64,000 bases of DNA from an uncultured Bacillota bacterium (GCA_958426775.1 CATZZP010000006.1:35314-99313); one strand, 5' to 3'. Shown: positions 35,910 through 46,124, counted from the first letter of the stretch. Translations and numbers: made by a program. The notes: a model not told the origin generated them from the letters alone.

Positions 35910-38900
35910 TTATTTTTCTCGTTTTTGCTTATTTTTTAACAAAATACTGCTTGTAGATTGAACTTGTTGCTCCGCCTTAACTTCTTGTATTTTAAGCTCT
36001 GCTTTTATTTTTTCCTCCTTAGGAGGTTTTTCTCCCACAAAAGCTTTCCGCCTCATTACAGGCTTAAAGCGTCTTACGGTAAGCTCAGCAATAAGGCAAA
36101 TCATAGCAAGAATAATTATAAATACACTTATTTCAAGCTTATCATATATTTTATCGGTATAATCCGTAAAAACATCTGTTGGACTATTGATTTCCTCTGT
36201 GTTGTTATATAACTTGTTTAATATGGTTTCACCGCTTTTAATATTGTTTATATCATATTCATCTGAATAATCAATAGTAATTATACTGCTTGCAAACTGA
36301 GAACCGTTATCAGTTGACATATTAAGGTTAAGCACATAGTTGCCTGCCTCGGAAACATCACTTACCGCTTCAAAAACACCTGCACTTACCTGTTCAAAAA
36401 TAAGCTCTCCCCTGTAATCCTCACCGGTTATAGTAGAGGTAATACCCAAAATATTATCCTTTTTAGTCTGTACTGTTATAATATTTTTACCGCCTTTTTC
36501 TATTATATCAGCTTCTATGTCATCAAGGCTTCTTGTCCGCATTATCTTAGCTACGGTATTTTTCAGTATAGCCTGACCCTCATTTGTTGCAAGCCAGTTT
36601 ACACAATGGTTTTCAACATCAGCAGCAAAGACTGCTGTATTGCCTAAACCATACTGCCACAAGGAAAGTACAGGTTCAATATTATTGTGCGTAAGAACAA
36701 CATCTGCGGCAGTCTTTTTTTCAGCCGTTATATAACCACCTAATTGGGGTATATTTTCTATACCCGTCATTATGTCAAAGCTACCGTTTACTGTTGGATA
36801 AAAATCCTCATTATTAATATACTTTTTGTTTGAAATTAGGGTTTCACGCTCAAATATTTTGGGCAAATCCGTAAATTCATCTGTATAATAATATCTTCCG
36901 CCTGCAAGAGATGCAATATACTTCAATAAATCCTGTGCCGAGTCGTTACCTACTGCAACGGTAGATATACTTATATTATTCTGTAAAGCCTTACTTATAA
37001 TAGGCTCATAATTGTTATTTTCACCCTGACCGTCTGTCATAAGTATAATATGCTTTGAATCTGCCGTATAGCCCGAAAGAACATTCACAGCCTCCTCTAA
37101 AGCAGGCTGTATACTTGTTCCTCCGCCCTCATTAATTGAATATATTTCATTCTCAATATTTTTTATTGAGCCTTCAATTTTCTTTGGAGAAATAACCCAT
37201 TCAAAAGCATCATCAAAAGAAAGTACACCTATACTGTCGCTATCATCAAGAGTTTGTGCAGAACGTACCATAGCCTCTTTAACAAGCTCAAGCTTACTAA
37301 TGCCGTAATTTCCCGAACTCATACTGCCTGATCGATCCACAACCATAACCATAGCGGTACTTTGCTTTTTATCAACATCTGACATATCCATATTAACAGG
37401 CAGAATATCCTCAATAACAGTATCCTTATATCCGCCCGGAGCAAGGGAGTTAGCTCCCCCTGTTACAAGCAAGCCTCCTGCTGAATTTTTTACATAGCTT
37501 TCCAAGGCAGTTACAAATTCCTCTGCCATTTCATAATAAGGACAGTCTGCCATAATTACAGCCTCATACTTATTTAACTCATTTACGGTTTTAGGTGCCG
37601 CAAATATGCTTATTCGGTTAACCAAAACACCACTTGATTTCAGCAGAGCTTCAAGCTGAGTACCGCTGTTTTCATAATCAAGCAATAATATGGCAGAAGC
37701 TGACTTAATATAGCTATGAGCATATACAGTATTGTTTTGATAGTATTTATCTGCCGAAGGCTTAACAACAGCCATAAACTCAATATACCCCTGACCATCA
37801 ACAGGAGTGTTTACGGTAAAATAATTTTCACCTGCTTTAAGCTCAACATTAGAATTATAGACCATTTTACCTGCTGTAAAAAGCTGTAAATCAGCAGTTT
37901 CCGCTACTGTACTTTCAATAACAATCTCTACATTAGCCTCATGTGAGGTAAGAAATTCCGGCACTCTTAATTCTTTAAGCTGTACTTCTGAATCAAGCGT
38001 GCTTTTATAGCCCATGGTTTTAATTTGTATACCTTGGTTTTTAAGATTGTTTACGGTTGATATAATATCACCGCTGTTTTCGCTACCGTCAGTCAACAGC
38101 ACAAGTCGCTTACCGGTGCCTTTTTTAAACAACGATACAGCCGTTTGCGTACCTTTTTGAATATCTGTTACGCTGTTGTCTGATATACTGACAGATGTAA
38201 GCTTTTCCCCTTCTTTTAATTCAGAGGAAAGAATTTCACCGTTTTTACCAAATACTGCAACAGCAACACAATCCTCTTCGGGTTTATTTTCTAAGGAGCC
38301 GTTTATAAAGTTAAGCTCCTGTGCTATATTATCAGTCATACTATCGGAGGCATCAATTGCAAAAACCGTTGTCACTCCTCCGGCAGGCAGTGTTATTTTA
38401 GGGTCAAAAAGGGTTAATATTAAAAGTGCAATTACTACTGTACGAAGTGTAGCAGTAAGATATGAAAAATTACTTTTATGCTTGTATATATAAAGAGCAA
38501 ATTCACCTATAAGTATAGCTATTGCAATTAATGTAAATATCCACTGCAGGTCATAGTTATACTTAGCCTTAATCTGTGTACCCTCACTTAAACTTCCCTC
38601 TGTAATATAATTAAAATACTGTTCTTCACTATAAGGAATATTAACCCCGAAGGACTCATATATCATCTGTGAGTTTACCCGCTGTTCAAGATAATATATC
38701 CCCGGAATTTCCGCCTTAAAGGCTTTAGCAGGAAAAGGAGGAGCTATCTGTACGGTATCCCCGTCAGGCAAAACAACACTGACCTTTTCGGCAACGGGAG
38801 ATATGTTAAGCTCAACCTCCTCGCCTATATTAATATTACCGCCCGAAACAGCACCCTGAGGAAAAAGATTATTTAAAACATCATATATAAATATGGGAAA

Positions 38901-40235
38901 ATCCATTTTAAGGGGCAAGTCAGAATTAGCTAAATCAAAACCTAAGCAAACCACCTTTTGCTTACCTGTATTGCCCATAAAAATAACAGGTGTTTCTTTA
39001 GATGTTATAATTTCTTTTCCCCAGTCGGGTAATATTATTTCTTTACTTTTATAAACCTCAAAATCAATTTTTTCAGTAAGCTGTAGGGGTAAGCCTGAGC
39101 TGATATTGGTATCTGATATTTCCACCTCATCTTCAACCTTAAAAAGCTGATTGTCATCAGGATTTACAAGCATAATATGTCCGTCTGTCGGTAAAATATC
39201 AGGCACCTTCCCCTCAAAGACGTAAAAATTATATCCTGATAAATTTTCTATATTTTCAGCTTCGTTTTTATAAAGCTGTACATTTGGCATAATACCTAAA
39301 ACTCTTTCGAGAAAAGGATTTTCTCCCGTAAGAAGTATTTTTGTTTCATAGCTTGACGTAATCACGGCATATCTTGTGTCATCCGCCGTAAATTTATCAT
39401 TGGTTTGAAGTTGTGCTTTTATTTCCTTTGCCCCGCTGTTTAACTGTGTAAAAACAACATCTTTTGTTTCGTTTGGTGCAAGGGTAATATTCTGACCGGT
39501 GTAAAGCATATCATCAGCATAAATACTTATCTGTCCCTGCTGTGTTTCATCACTGAAATTTTTTACCTTACACAAAACCCTTGTATTTTTTCCGTCGTCA
39601 TTTGCAGTAAGCGAAATAACCCCACAGTTATTAAAGGCAGTACCATAGGTATAAGAGGATATATTATCTGCCTCTATACCTGTATCGGAAAATAAAACCA
39701 AACTTTCATTTTCCTCAATGTCGGGAATAAGATTGTAATCCACCGGCAAATAGCTTTGATTAATCGCCTCAAGCTCATTTACAACATAGTCCTTATCCGT
39801 TGAATTACTGACAAGAGGAGTTGCTGTTGCATTTAATACAATTACGGTAAACCGACTCCCCTCTGCACTGTTTTTTACAAGTCTAATTGCATCTGCCTTA
39901 GCCAAATCAAGCCTTGTTTTATTATCTTCCGCAGCACCCATACTTAAGCTGTTGTCAATAACAAGCTTATAGCTGTTTATATCCTTATTTGCCCTAATGT
40001 AGGGTCCTGTTAATGCAAGCACACAAAAAAATGCCGCTAAAAGCTGTAACAGCATAAGTAAGTTTTTTCTTAATTTTTGAATTGACCTTTCCGCCCTTTG
40101 ATTTTGCTGTGCAATGGTCCACAAAAAGGTAGAGGACACAGTCACATTTTTTTGCTTATTTTTAAACAGATATAGAGCCAAAATCATAGGCAGAATTATA
40201 AGCCCAATAAAGCCCAAGGGTCTTAAAAACCACAT
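35910..40235 (-). CDS. giant BatA-like membrane protein with three von Willebrand A modules
   Basis: 1441 residues. N-terminal BatA-like double-helix region (about 5-26 and 57-78) followed by VWA 1 with DNSLSMG (near 93); beta regions and a glutamine-amidotransferase-like stretch; two helices (about 570-625) leading into VWA 2 (DASDSM near 640; TDGSENSGD); a second amidotransferase-like stretch with LLVTGGANSLAPGG; VWA 3 (VVDRSGSMSSG near 977; GGGTSIQPALEEAV and LMTDGQGEN complete its MIDAS); a final helix (about 1385-1405) and basic tail. The second half looks like another VWA protein fused to a BatA protein. Last gene of a five-gene operon, 9 bases after the coiled-coil gene. Confidence 0.85.
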   Translation of the reverse strand: MWFLRPLGFIGLIILPMILALYLFKNKQKNVTVSSTFLWTIAQQNQRAERSIQKLRKNLLMLLQLLAAFFCVLALTGPYIRANKDINSYKLVIDNSLSMGAAEDNKTRLDLAKADAIRLVKNSAEGSRFTVIVLNATATPLVSNSTDKDYVVNELEAINQSYLPVDYNLIPDIEENESLVLFSDTGIEADNISSYTYGTAFNNCGVISLTANDDGKNTRVLCKVKNFSDETQQGQISIYADDMLYTGQNITLAPNETKDVVFTQLNSGAKEIKAQLQTNDKFTADDTRYAVITSSYETKILLTGENPFLERVLGIMPNVQLYKNEAENIENLSGYNFYVFEGKVPDILPTDGHIMLVNPDDNQLFKVEDEVEISDTNISSGLPLQLTEKIDFEVYKSKEIILPDWGKEIITSKETPVIFMGNTGKQKVVCLGFDLANSDLPLKMDFPIFIYDVLNNLFPQGAVSGGNINIGEEVELNISPVAEKVSVVLPDGDTVQIAPPFPAKAFKAEIPGIYYLEQRVNSQMIYESFGVNIPYSEEQYFNYITEGSLSEGTQIKAKYNYDLQWIFTLIAIAILIGEFALYIYKHKSNFSYLTATLRTVVIALLILTLFDPKITLPAGGVTTVFAIDASDSMTDNIAQELNFINGSLENKPEEDCVAVAVFGKNGEILSSELKEGEKLTSVSISDNSVTDIQKGTQTAVSLFKKGTGKRLVLLTDGSENSGDIISTVNNLKNQGIQIKTMGYKSTLDSEVQLKELRVPEFLTSHEANVEIVIESTVAETADLQLFTAGKMVYNSNVELKAGENYFTVNTPVDGQGYIEFMAVVKPSADKYYQNNTVYAHSYIKSASAILLLDYENSGTQLEALLKSSGVLVNRISIFAAPKTVNELNKYEAVIMADCPYYEMAEEFVTALESYVKNSAGGLLVTGGANSLAPGGYKDTVIEDILPVNMDMSDVDKKQSTAMVMVVDRSGSMSSGNYGISKLELVKEAMVRSAQTLDDSDSIGVLSFDDAFEWVISPKKIEGSIKNIENEIYSINEGGGTSIQPALEEAVNVLSGYTADSKHIILMTDGQGENNNYEPIISKALQNNISISTVAVGNDSAQDLLKYIASLAGGRYYYTDEFTDLPKIFERETLISNKKYINNEDFYPTVNGSFDIMTGIENIPQLGGYITAEKKTAADVVLTHNNIEPVLSLWQYGLGNTAVFAADVENHCVNWLATNEGQAILKNTVAKIMRTRSLDDIEADIIEKGGKNIITVQTKKDNILGITSTITGEDYRGELIFEQVSAGVFEAVSDVSEAGNYVLNLNMSTDNGSQFASSIITIDYSDEYDINNIKSGETILNKLYNNTEEINSPTDVFTDYTDKIYDKLEISVFIIILAMICLIAELTVRRFKPVMRRKAFVGEKPPKEEKIKAELKIQEVKAEQQVQSTSSILLKNKQKREK

Positions 40236-40244
40236 AAAATCACC

Positions 40245-41759
40245 TTATTCCAAGGATGTAAAATAATCCCTTACAATGTCCTTTAAACCGTAGGGTATTT
40301 CCTCCTTATCAATATTGTTCATAGCCTCTTCCTTGTATTGGTTAAAAACCTCCTGATAAGGCACAATTTCACCCTTTTCACCATTTACCTTTGTATTTTT
40401 TAAATCACCTGTTTTCTCTCCGTTACTGTTTTCATCCAGCTCGGCATCATAGTCCTTATATTGCTTTGCTTGAGAAGTGTATATATTAGCATTTGGTATA
40501 GAACCTTTACCTACACCTGTACCACCTGGGGTGTCCCCCTGAGAGTTGCCCTCCCGATTACCTGCATTTCCCGAAATTTGAGTATTGTCCTCAGGCGTTT
40601 CTTGGTTAACTGTCCCTTGCTGCCCCTGAGGATTTTGTGATATATTTCCCGTAAGCTTGTCATTAGCCTTTGCCATTTGATTATTAAGCTTTTCAACAGC
40701 TTCACGAATATCCTGATTTTCCTTAGCAAGCTCATTTATCTTATCAGAAAATTCATTCAGCTTTTGAGAAATATCCCTTAGCTGTTCTTCTGTCAGTTCT
40801 TTTTCCATTGTTTCCCCCAACTCGTTTAAGAGCTGTGCTGTTTCCTGATTAAGCTCACTGTCCTTTGCAGCCTCCTTAAATGCTTCACCAAGAGCTTTTA
40901 TTTCTTCCTCCGTCATATTATCAAGACTTTTGTTAATATTATCAACAGCCTCAGTTAATTCCTGTATATTACCGCTTTTTATAAGCTCGCCCAAGCCTTG
41001 GGTAGCTTTGTTTTCCGCAAGCTTATTACCTATAGCCTGTAGCTGTTTATTTTCACTTTGAGTAGTAAGCTTTTTAAGCTTAGCCTGTCCCTGCATAAGG
41101 CTGTTTGCCGCCTCTGTTTTATTTTCTACCCTTGAAAGCTCCTTTTTTAAAGCATTAACCTCGTTTTTAAGCTCCTTTTTTTGTGTAGAAGTCAGATTAG
41201 AGGCATCAATTTCCTTTTTCATTTCTTCAACAGTATTGTCCAGCAGCTCGTGCATTTCCCTTTGCTCCTCCATATTCTCTGAAGGCTCAATAGGCAAAAA
41301 ATACACAACCGCAACCAAAAGTAATGCAAAAATCGGAGCTAAAAGCACACATCTGTTTGGTTTTATGGGATAAATCTCCTTAAATTTACCTTTCTCGGCA
41401 CATTTTAAGGCGTCCTCAACAGCAAGAATTTCAAGCTGAGTTCTGTCAGCTTCCTTTTTTTGAAAAATTTCATATGCTGTTACAAACCTTTCTTTAAACC
41501 CTAAGCTGTCTGCAATTTTAGCGACCTTGTAATCAGAGGGTAAAAAAAATTGAACAAAAACCAATGAAATGCAAAGAATAAGAACAGGCATAATAAGAGC
41601 TATATCAAATACACCGTATACATATACAAATTTTGCATACATCAAAAGTGCTGCATCAAGCAAAAGTGCAACAGCCAATGATATTGATACAGTGTTTATA
41701 ATAATTTTTATATATATACGTTTTTTTAAAGGTTTAAGATATTTGATAAGCTCTCTCAT
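40245..41759 (-). CDS. membrane protein with long coiled coil
   Basis: 504 residues: three hydrophobic segments (about 17-39, 47-68, 130-150), then a long charged region (160-385) made of heptad-like repeats such as EEQLRDISQKLNEFSDKINE, and a low-complexity Gly/Asn/Gln tail with a conserved end DKEEIPYGLKDIVRDYFTSLE. It resembles the DUF4175-like proteins next to BatA genes. 9 bases separate it from the VWA gene. It probably bridges the ABC components and the VWA protein; no enzyme motif is seen. Confidence 0.75.
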   Translation of the reverse strand: MRELIKYLKPLKKRIYIKIIINTVSISLAVALLLDAALLMYAKFVYVYGVFDIALIMPVLILCISLVFVQFFLPSDYKVAKIADSLGFKERFVTAYEIFQKKEADRTQLEILAVEDALKCAEKGKFKEIYPIKPNRCVLLAPIFALLLVAVVYFLPIEPSENMEEQREMHELLDNTVEEMKKEIDASNLTSTQKKELKNEVNALKKELSRVENKTEAANSLMQGQAKLKKLTTQSENKQLQAIGNKLAENKATQGLGELIKSGNIQELTEAVDNINKSLDNMTEEEIKALGEAFKEAAKDSELNQETAQLLNELGETMEKELTEEQLRDISQKLNEFSDKINELAKENQDIREAVEKLNNQMAKANDKLTGNISQNPQGQQGTVNQETPEDNTQISGNAGNREGNSQGDTPGGTGVGKGSIPNANIYTSQAKQYKDYDAELDENSNGEKTGDLKNTKVNGEKGEIVPYQEVFNQYKEEAMNNIDKEEIPYGLKDIVRDYFTSLE

Positions 41760-41771
41760 AGCACACCGACT

Positions 41772-42656
41772 TTATTTATTTTTTTTGTATTTAACTCTCA
41801 TTGCAGGTCTTATATTCTTTGCCGCAAGCTTTAATATAAGATAGCTTGCAACAAGATACATTGCTGCCATAATATGCCATACCTGAATAAAAGGCAAATT
41901 AATATCAATATCCATCATACTGCCTATACCGTCCCAAACCACGGATGAACCTCTTTGGGTGTCGATTATTGACATAAAGCTTACTATAGGGTTAAAGGAT
42001 AAAATTGCCATGCATACAATACCCAAAATCAATTCACCTATGTCAGAATCTGAAATATAGTAATTTGCAATACCTGCAATAAAAACAACTGCGGTTATTG
42101 TACCTACAGAAAGACCCAGCACAAAAAGGTTGGATACAGCTGTAGCGGCAACTGTCTTTTTTAACATAGTTGAAAATAAAATTGCAACACTGCCTATAAA
42201 AGCTGAATAAATAATTAAAAATATTGTGTTAAAAATAAATCCCCATATAGATATGCCTCCATAGTAAAATACAACTGCAAATATAGGCATAGAAGAAACT
42301 ATCATAAGGCAAACAAGCATAATTGAGCTTAAAAGCTTACCAAAAACAATGTCCCAGCTTGTCATACGTGTAATAAGCAAGAAGTCAAGAGTCTGCCTTT
42401 CTATTTCACCGCTTATAGAACTGCTTGTAAAAGCAGGCACTACAAAGGTAATAGCCAGCATCTGAAAACCTATCATAACAAGGTAAGATGTCATAACCAT
42501 TTCAGGGTTAAAGCCGACGTTGTAACTGCTGATAAAGCTATTAAGTGTAATTTTAGTTATAAAGGTTAAAATTATAAGGTAAATAACCATACCTATGTAT
42601 ACCTTTATATTTCTGAAAAAAACTCGCATATCCTTTCTGAAAACGGGATTAAGCAT
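41772..42656 (-). CDS. ABC-2 permease (GldF-like)
   Basis: 294 residues from ATG 42656 (MLNPVFRKDMRVFFRN), with GGAGGTGAGGAG upstream, overlapping the ATPase stop by 8 bases; the open frame extends further 5' within the ATPase gene without a ribosome site. Six hydrophobic segments and the typical ABC-2 motif GEIERQTLDFLLITRMTSWD near 90. Membrane partner of the adjacent ATPase. Close in plan to GldF/NosY-type permeases. Confidence 0.85.
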   Translation of the reverse strand: MLNPVFRKDMRVFFRNIKVYIGMVIYLIILTFITKITLNSFISSYNVGFNPEMVMTSYLVMIGFQMLAITFVVPAFTSSSISGEIERQTLDFLLITRMTSWDIVFGKLLSSIMLVCLMIVSSMPIFAVVFYYGGISIWGFIFNTIFLIIYSAFIGSVAILFSTMLKKTVAATAVSNLFVLGLSVGTITAVVFIAGIANYYISDSDIGELILGIVCMAILSFNPIVSFMSIIDTQRGSSVVWDGIGSMMDIDINLPFIQVWHIMAAMYLVASYLILKLAAKNIRPAMRVKYKKNK

Positions 42657-43578
42657 TCTCCTCACCTCCTGTAAGCTCCATAAAGATGTCTTCAAGATTA
42701 CCCTCTTTTTCTTTAAAGGAGATAATAGGTATACCCTCATTTACAACATTACTAAGTATGTAAGCAAGACCCTCGTCCTCTCCCTTGTATGAGAAATTAA
42801 CATTATCGGTATTTTCTATTATGTTCTCAACATTAGGCATCTGTTCAAGAGTTTTAATAAGCTCTGCCTGCTTATCCATGGACTTAATCTCGATAATTCT
42901 CTCCTTACAGATATGACCCATAATCTCTGAAACAGTACCGCAGTCAATCATTTTTCCGTGGTCGATTATGCCTATTTCGGTACACATTTCCGCAAGCTCA
43001 GGTAAGATATGAGAGCTTATAATAATTGTTTTATTAAGGGTACTTAACTGTTTTAAAATTTCCTTCATTTCAACTCTTGCACGTGGGTCAAGACCGGAAG
43101 CAGGCTCGTCAAGTATAAGTATATCGGGGTCATGGATTAAACTCCTTGCCAAGCAAAGCCGTTGCTTCATACCTCTTGAAAGTCCGTCCACATAGTCGTT
43201 TTTCTTGTGGGACAAATCTACAAGCTCTAAAAGGTTATCAATTATTTCCGCTCTTTGCTCATAGGGTATATAATATGCACCTGCAAAAAAGTCCATATAT
43301 TCATCAACCCTAAGGTCTGAGTAAACACCGAAAAAATCAGGCATATAGCCTATTCTTTGCTTCAGCAGGTCTGAATTTCTTGATACATCCATATCATCAA
43401 TAAAAACCTTACCCTCATCAGCAGTCATCAGCCCTGCCATTATCTTCATAGTGGTAGTTTTGCCTGCACCGTTCGGTCCTACAAAGCCAAAAATACTGCC
43501 CTTGCTTACGTGCATATCAAGACGGTCCACAGCTGTAAACTTACCGTATTTCTTTACAAGTCCTTCAATTCTCAGCAT
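42649..43578 (-). CDS. ABC transporter ATP-binding protein (GldA-like)
   Basis: 309 residues: Walker A GPNGAGKTTTMK near 37, Q-loop YMPDFFGVYSDL, signature LSRGMKQRLCLARSL, Walker B ILILDEPASGLD, switch ISSHILPEL, and a C-terminal accessory domain (IKSMDKQAELIKTLE). CcmA/GldA-type exporter ATPase. In the same operon as the permease (8-base overlap) and preceded by the 780-residue protein with a 13-base gap. Confidence 0.93.
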   Translation of the reverse strand: MLRIEGLVKKYGKFTAVDRLDMHVSKGSIFGFVGPNGAGKTTTMKIMAGLMTADEGKVFIDDMDVSRNSDLLKQRIGYMPDFFGVYSDLRVDEYMDFFAGAYYIPYEQRAEIIDNLLELVDLSHKKNDYVDGLSRGMKQRLCLARSLIHDPDILILDEPASGLDPRARVEMKEILKQLSTLNKTIIISSHILPELAEMCTEIGIIDHGKMIDCGTVSEIMGHICKERIIEIKSMDKQAELIKTLEQMPNVENIIENTDNVNFSYKGEDEGLAYILSNVVNEGIPIISFKEKEGNLEDIFMELTGGEENA

Positions 43579-43591
43579 ATAACCACCCCCC

Positions 43592-45934
43592 TTAATTTAC
43601 ACCCTCAAAGCATATTGTCGGCAAAGGAATTTCATCTGAATTAAAGCCCGTTGCTTTAATGCGTATGTCACCGTAAGCATCTGCATAATAATACGGATCA
43701 TACATCTGATAAATTTCAAACTCATCCCACATACCGCTTATATTATTATAAATCAAAACCTCGTTGGCATCGCAAAACCATTCAACAGCAAAGCTATAAT
43801 TACCTTTATTTTTTAAGGAAAGCTCTACATATTCATTCTTATCATATATGTATAGCATATTGTTGTTAATCTCAGCAGAGTAAGGTGTTAAAACAGTTGT
43901 TTCTGCAATATGATAAGTAGGCATTTCAATATTTTCAACAACCTGTTTTACATCTACCGCAAAGCCCTTTGAAAATACGTTGGTTTCAGCCGCTTTAAGC
44001 TTTTTATTATTTACCTCTGTATCGCTTCCGTATAATTCATCAAAGTTGTAGCCTATAACATAAACATTTAAGGAATTAAAATCTACTCTGTCGGTATACC
44101 CGTAAACGTTCATTTCCTGTGTAGCAGTCATATTGTTTTCATGTAATAAGGTGCTTGCAATATTTAATTTCATATTATACTTATAAACATCCTCAGAGCT
44201 TTCTCTGAATTGGTGATTATATCTGTTAGGATATATTTTATCTTCATATTCATAAAAGTTCTTAACACCTAAAGTTTGCGGATTTATGCCAAATTGGCTT
44301 AAATCAACACTGTCACCGCTGTTGAAATCCTTAACACATTCAAGATAATGCAAGCCATTAACCGACTTTACTGCAATTATAGCATCGGCAAAGTCATAGC
44401 CTGTGTTATTTTTAATCTGACCCTTTAAAACGCTGTCTTCAACACTTATATTTTCACCCTCTATACTGCCCGACAGCTGAGTAGTATTTAAAAGAGCAAG
44501 ATAGGTATTCTCCCACTTGGTCTTTTCCCCAAGCTTAATAATGGTTTCCTGACCTGTTAAAGTAATTTCATTTATTACCTTGCTTTTTTCAGTATAAGTT
44601 GTTGCGGAACCATTGTAATATGAATTTCTCTGATCGGGTATACTGCATAATACAGGATTTCCTTCAGGAACAATAGTAATATCTCCCTTACTCGGAGAGA
44701 TTATATTCATATATGTATCAACAGCTGTATCCTCAGCATTTGTATCATCTAAGCTGATATGATTAATTACCGATGCAAGAGGCTTTTTGTACACCGTATT
44801 AAAGCTTAAAAGATATATAACAACACATATACCCAAAGCAGCGGCAGGTATAATTTTAAGTGCCTTTTCTCTTTTATCCTTACGCTTCAAAACAAAATAA
44901 AGTACAGGTATAAAAGCAATATAAATATAGATTACAACCATAATTACATCAATTGTATTATCTGAAAAATCAGGTATTGTATCTGTTTGATTGATAAAGC
45001 TTTGTTTCAAATTGGCATAATTTGATACTTCGGTATTATTTACTGCATTAGCATAAATCGGACTAACATAACCGACAAAATCATTATAATCCGATAAATC
45101 AATATCAGCCAGAACAACAGAGCCGTTTCCGCATTGATATGACTTATAGCTTGAGTCATTCATACCTATGCCGTACTCTGTATATTCTCTGTCACTAAGC
45201 CCCAGCCTGTCAACAGAGCCGATATATCCGCCGTTACCTACAAGCATGGTAGCTCCCTGATTTATCCTTTGTTTAATTTTTTGCATTTGTCTGTTATTTA
45301 CAGAGGCAAAATCAAAATCATTTACTACAAATATATTAAAACAGCTTAAATCTGCTGTATCGGTATATAAAGACCCGGTAAGATCAACAACCTTAACATC
45401 TGTTGATGTTGAATATGTATCGGATTTTAAATAAAAAAGTTCGTCAGCATTATTTGATATAACTCCCACCCAGCAATTATCCTCTGCCGTAACATTAACC
45501 GACGCTTGTGTTGTAGCAACTGTTTTTTTTCCATCAATAAGCTCTACGGAAATTTCACGGTCAATATAATTAATGGGAACATTAATCTCTGTTGTGATGC
45601 TTCCCCCCGGAGCAATCTCTACACTTCGTGAATAGCTTGTATATTCAATTTCTTCTATGTAATATTCTCTGTTACTCATAACAGGAATTGAAACCTTGCC
45701 CTTAAAGTTTTCATCTGAGTTGTTTGTAACCGTAACCCCTACGGGAACAGAATAACCGATTTTTACATTACCATCGAAGCCTATTTCGGCCTCGATGGTA
45801 TAGTCTGCAACAGGTGCTGCACTTGTAGTTGCCCAAAACAAGGGCAGAGCAGCAGATAAAATCATAGATGCAATAAGAACTACAGCTATAACTGCTGCAA
45901 TCTTCCGCTTTTGTTCAGCTTTTAATTTTTTCAT
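43592..45934 (-). CDS. membrane protein with extracytoplasmic amidotransferase-like fold
   Basis: 780 residues, the first gene of the five-gene operon. A helix near 12-35 follows a basic start; an extracellular beta domain (about 45-150); a class I glutamine-amidotransferase-like stretch with FVVNDFDFASVNNRQMQKIK and GATMLVGNGGYIG (about 205-250); two helices (about 335-357, 367-387); then a second large extracytoplasmic region rich in Thr, Asn and Tyr. No catalytic residue is obvious, so it is likely a substrate-binding or structural partner of the ABC exporter. Family unknown. Confidence 0.7.
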   Translation of the reverse strand: MKKLKAEQKRKIAAVIAVVLIASMILSAALPLFWATTSAAPVADYTIEAEIGFDGNVKIGYSVPVGVTVTNNSDENFKGKVSIPVMSNREYYIEEIEYTSYSRSVEIAPGGSITTEINVPINYIDREISVELIDGKKTVATTQASVNVTAEDNCWVGVISNNADELFYLKSDTYSTSTDVKVVDLTGSLYTDTADLSCFNIFVVNDFDFASVNNRQMQKIKQRINQGATMLVGNGGYIGSVDRLGLSDREYTEYGIGMNDSSYKSYQCGNGSVVLADIDLSDYNDFVGYVSPIYANAVNNTEVSNYANLKQSFINQTDTIPDFSDNTIDVIMVVIYIYIAFIPVLYFVLKRKDKREKALKIIPAAALGICVVIYLLSFNTVYKKPLASVINHISLDDTNAEDTAVDTYMNIISPSKGDITIVPEGNPVLCSIPDQRNSYYNGSATTYTEKSKVINEITLTGQETIIKLGEKTKWENTYLALLNTTQLSGSIEGENISVEDSVLKGQIKNNTGYDFADAIIAVKSVNGLHYLECVKDFNSGDSVDLSQFGINPQTLGVKNFYEYEDKIYPNRYNHQFRESSEDVYKYNMKLNIASTLLHENNMTATQEMNVYGYTDRVDFNSLNVYVIGYNFDELYGSDTEVNNKKLKAAETNVFSKGFAVDVKQVVENIEMPTYHIAETTVLTPYSAEINNNMLYIYDKNEYVELSLKNKGNYSFAVEWFCDANEVLIYNNISGMWDEFEIYQMYDPYYYADAYGDIRIKATGFNSDEIPLPTICFEGVN

Positions 45935-45995
45935 TTTGTTTCCCCTTATTATAAAATGATTAATGGTTGTATTTTAATTTTAACCATATAATCTT

Positions 45996-46023
45996 ATTAT
46001 ATCATACAAGTAATTTTTTTCAA
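45996..46023 (-). promoter_or_regulatory. promoter of the ABC/VWA operon
   Basis: Minus strand TTGAAA (46018-46023), 16-base spacer, TATAAT (45996-46001), about 62 bases upstream of the start codon. It is back to back with the addA promoter. Confidence 0.65.
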
Positions 46024-46060
46024 CTTAAAAAGATAAAGCTTTTGTATTTCGTAATAAATA

Positions 46061-46089
46061 TTGACACTGTTTTTTATGATATATATAAT
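46061..46089 (+). promoter_or_regulatory. promoter of addA
   Basis: Perfect TTGACA (46061-46066) and TATAAT (46084-46089) with a 17-base spacer, 35 bases before the ATG at 46125. Confidence 0.8.
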
Positions 46090-46124
46090 TAAGTTATGTA
46101 AGGTACGAATTGAGGGATAAAAGC

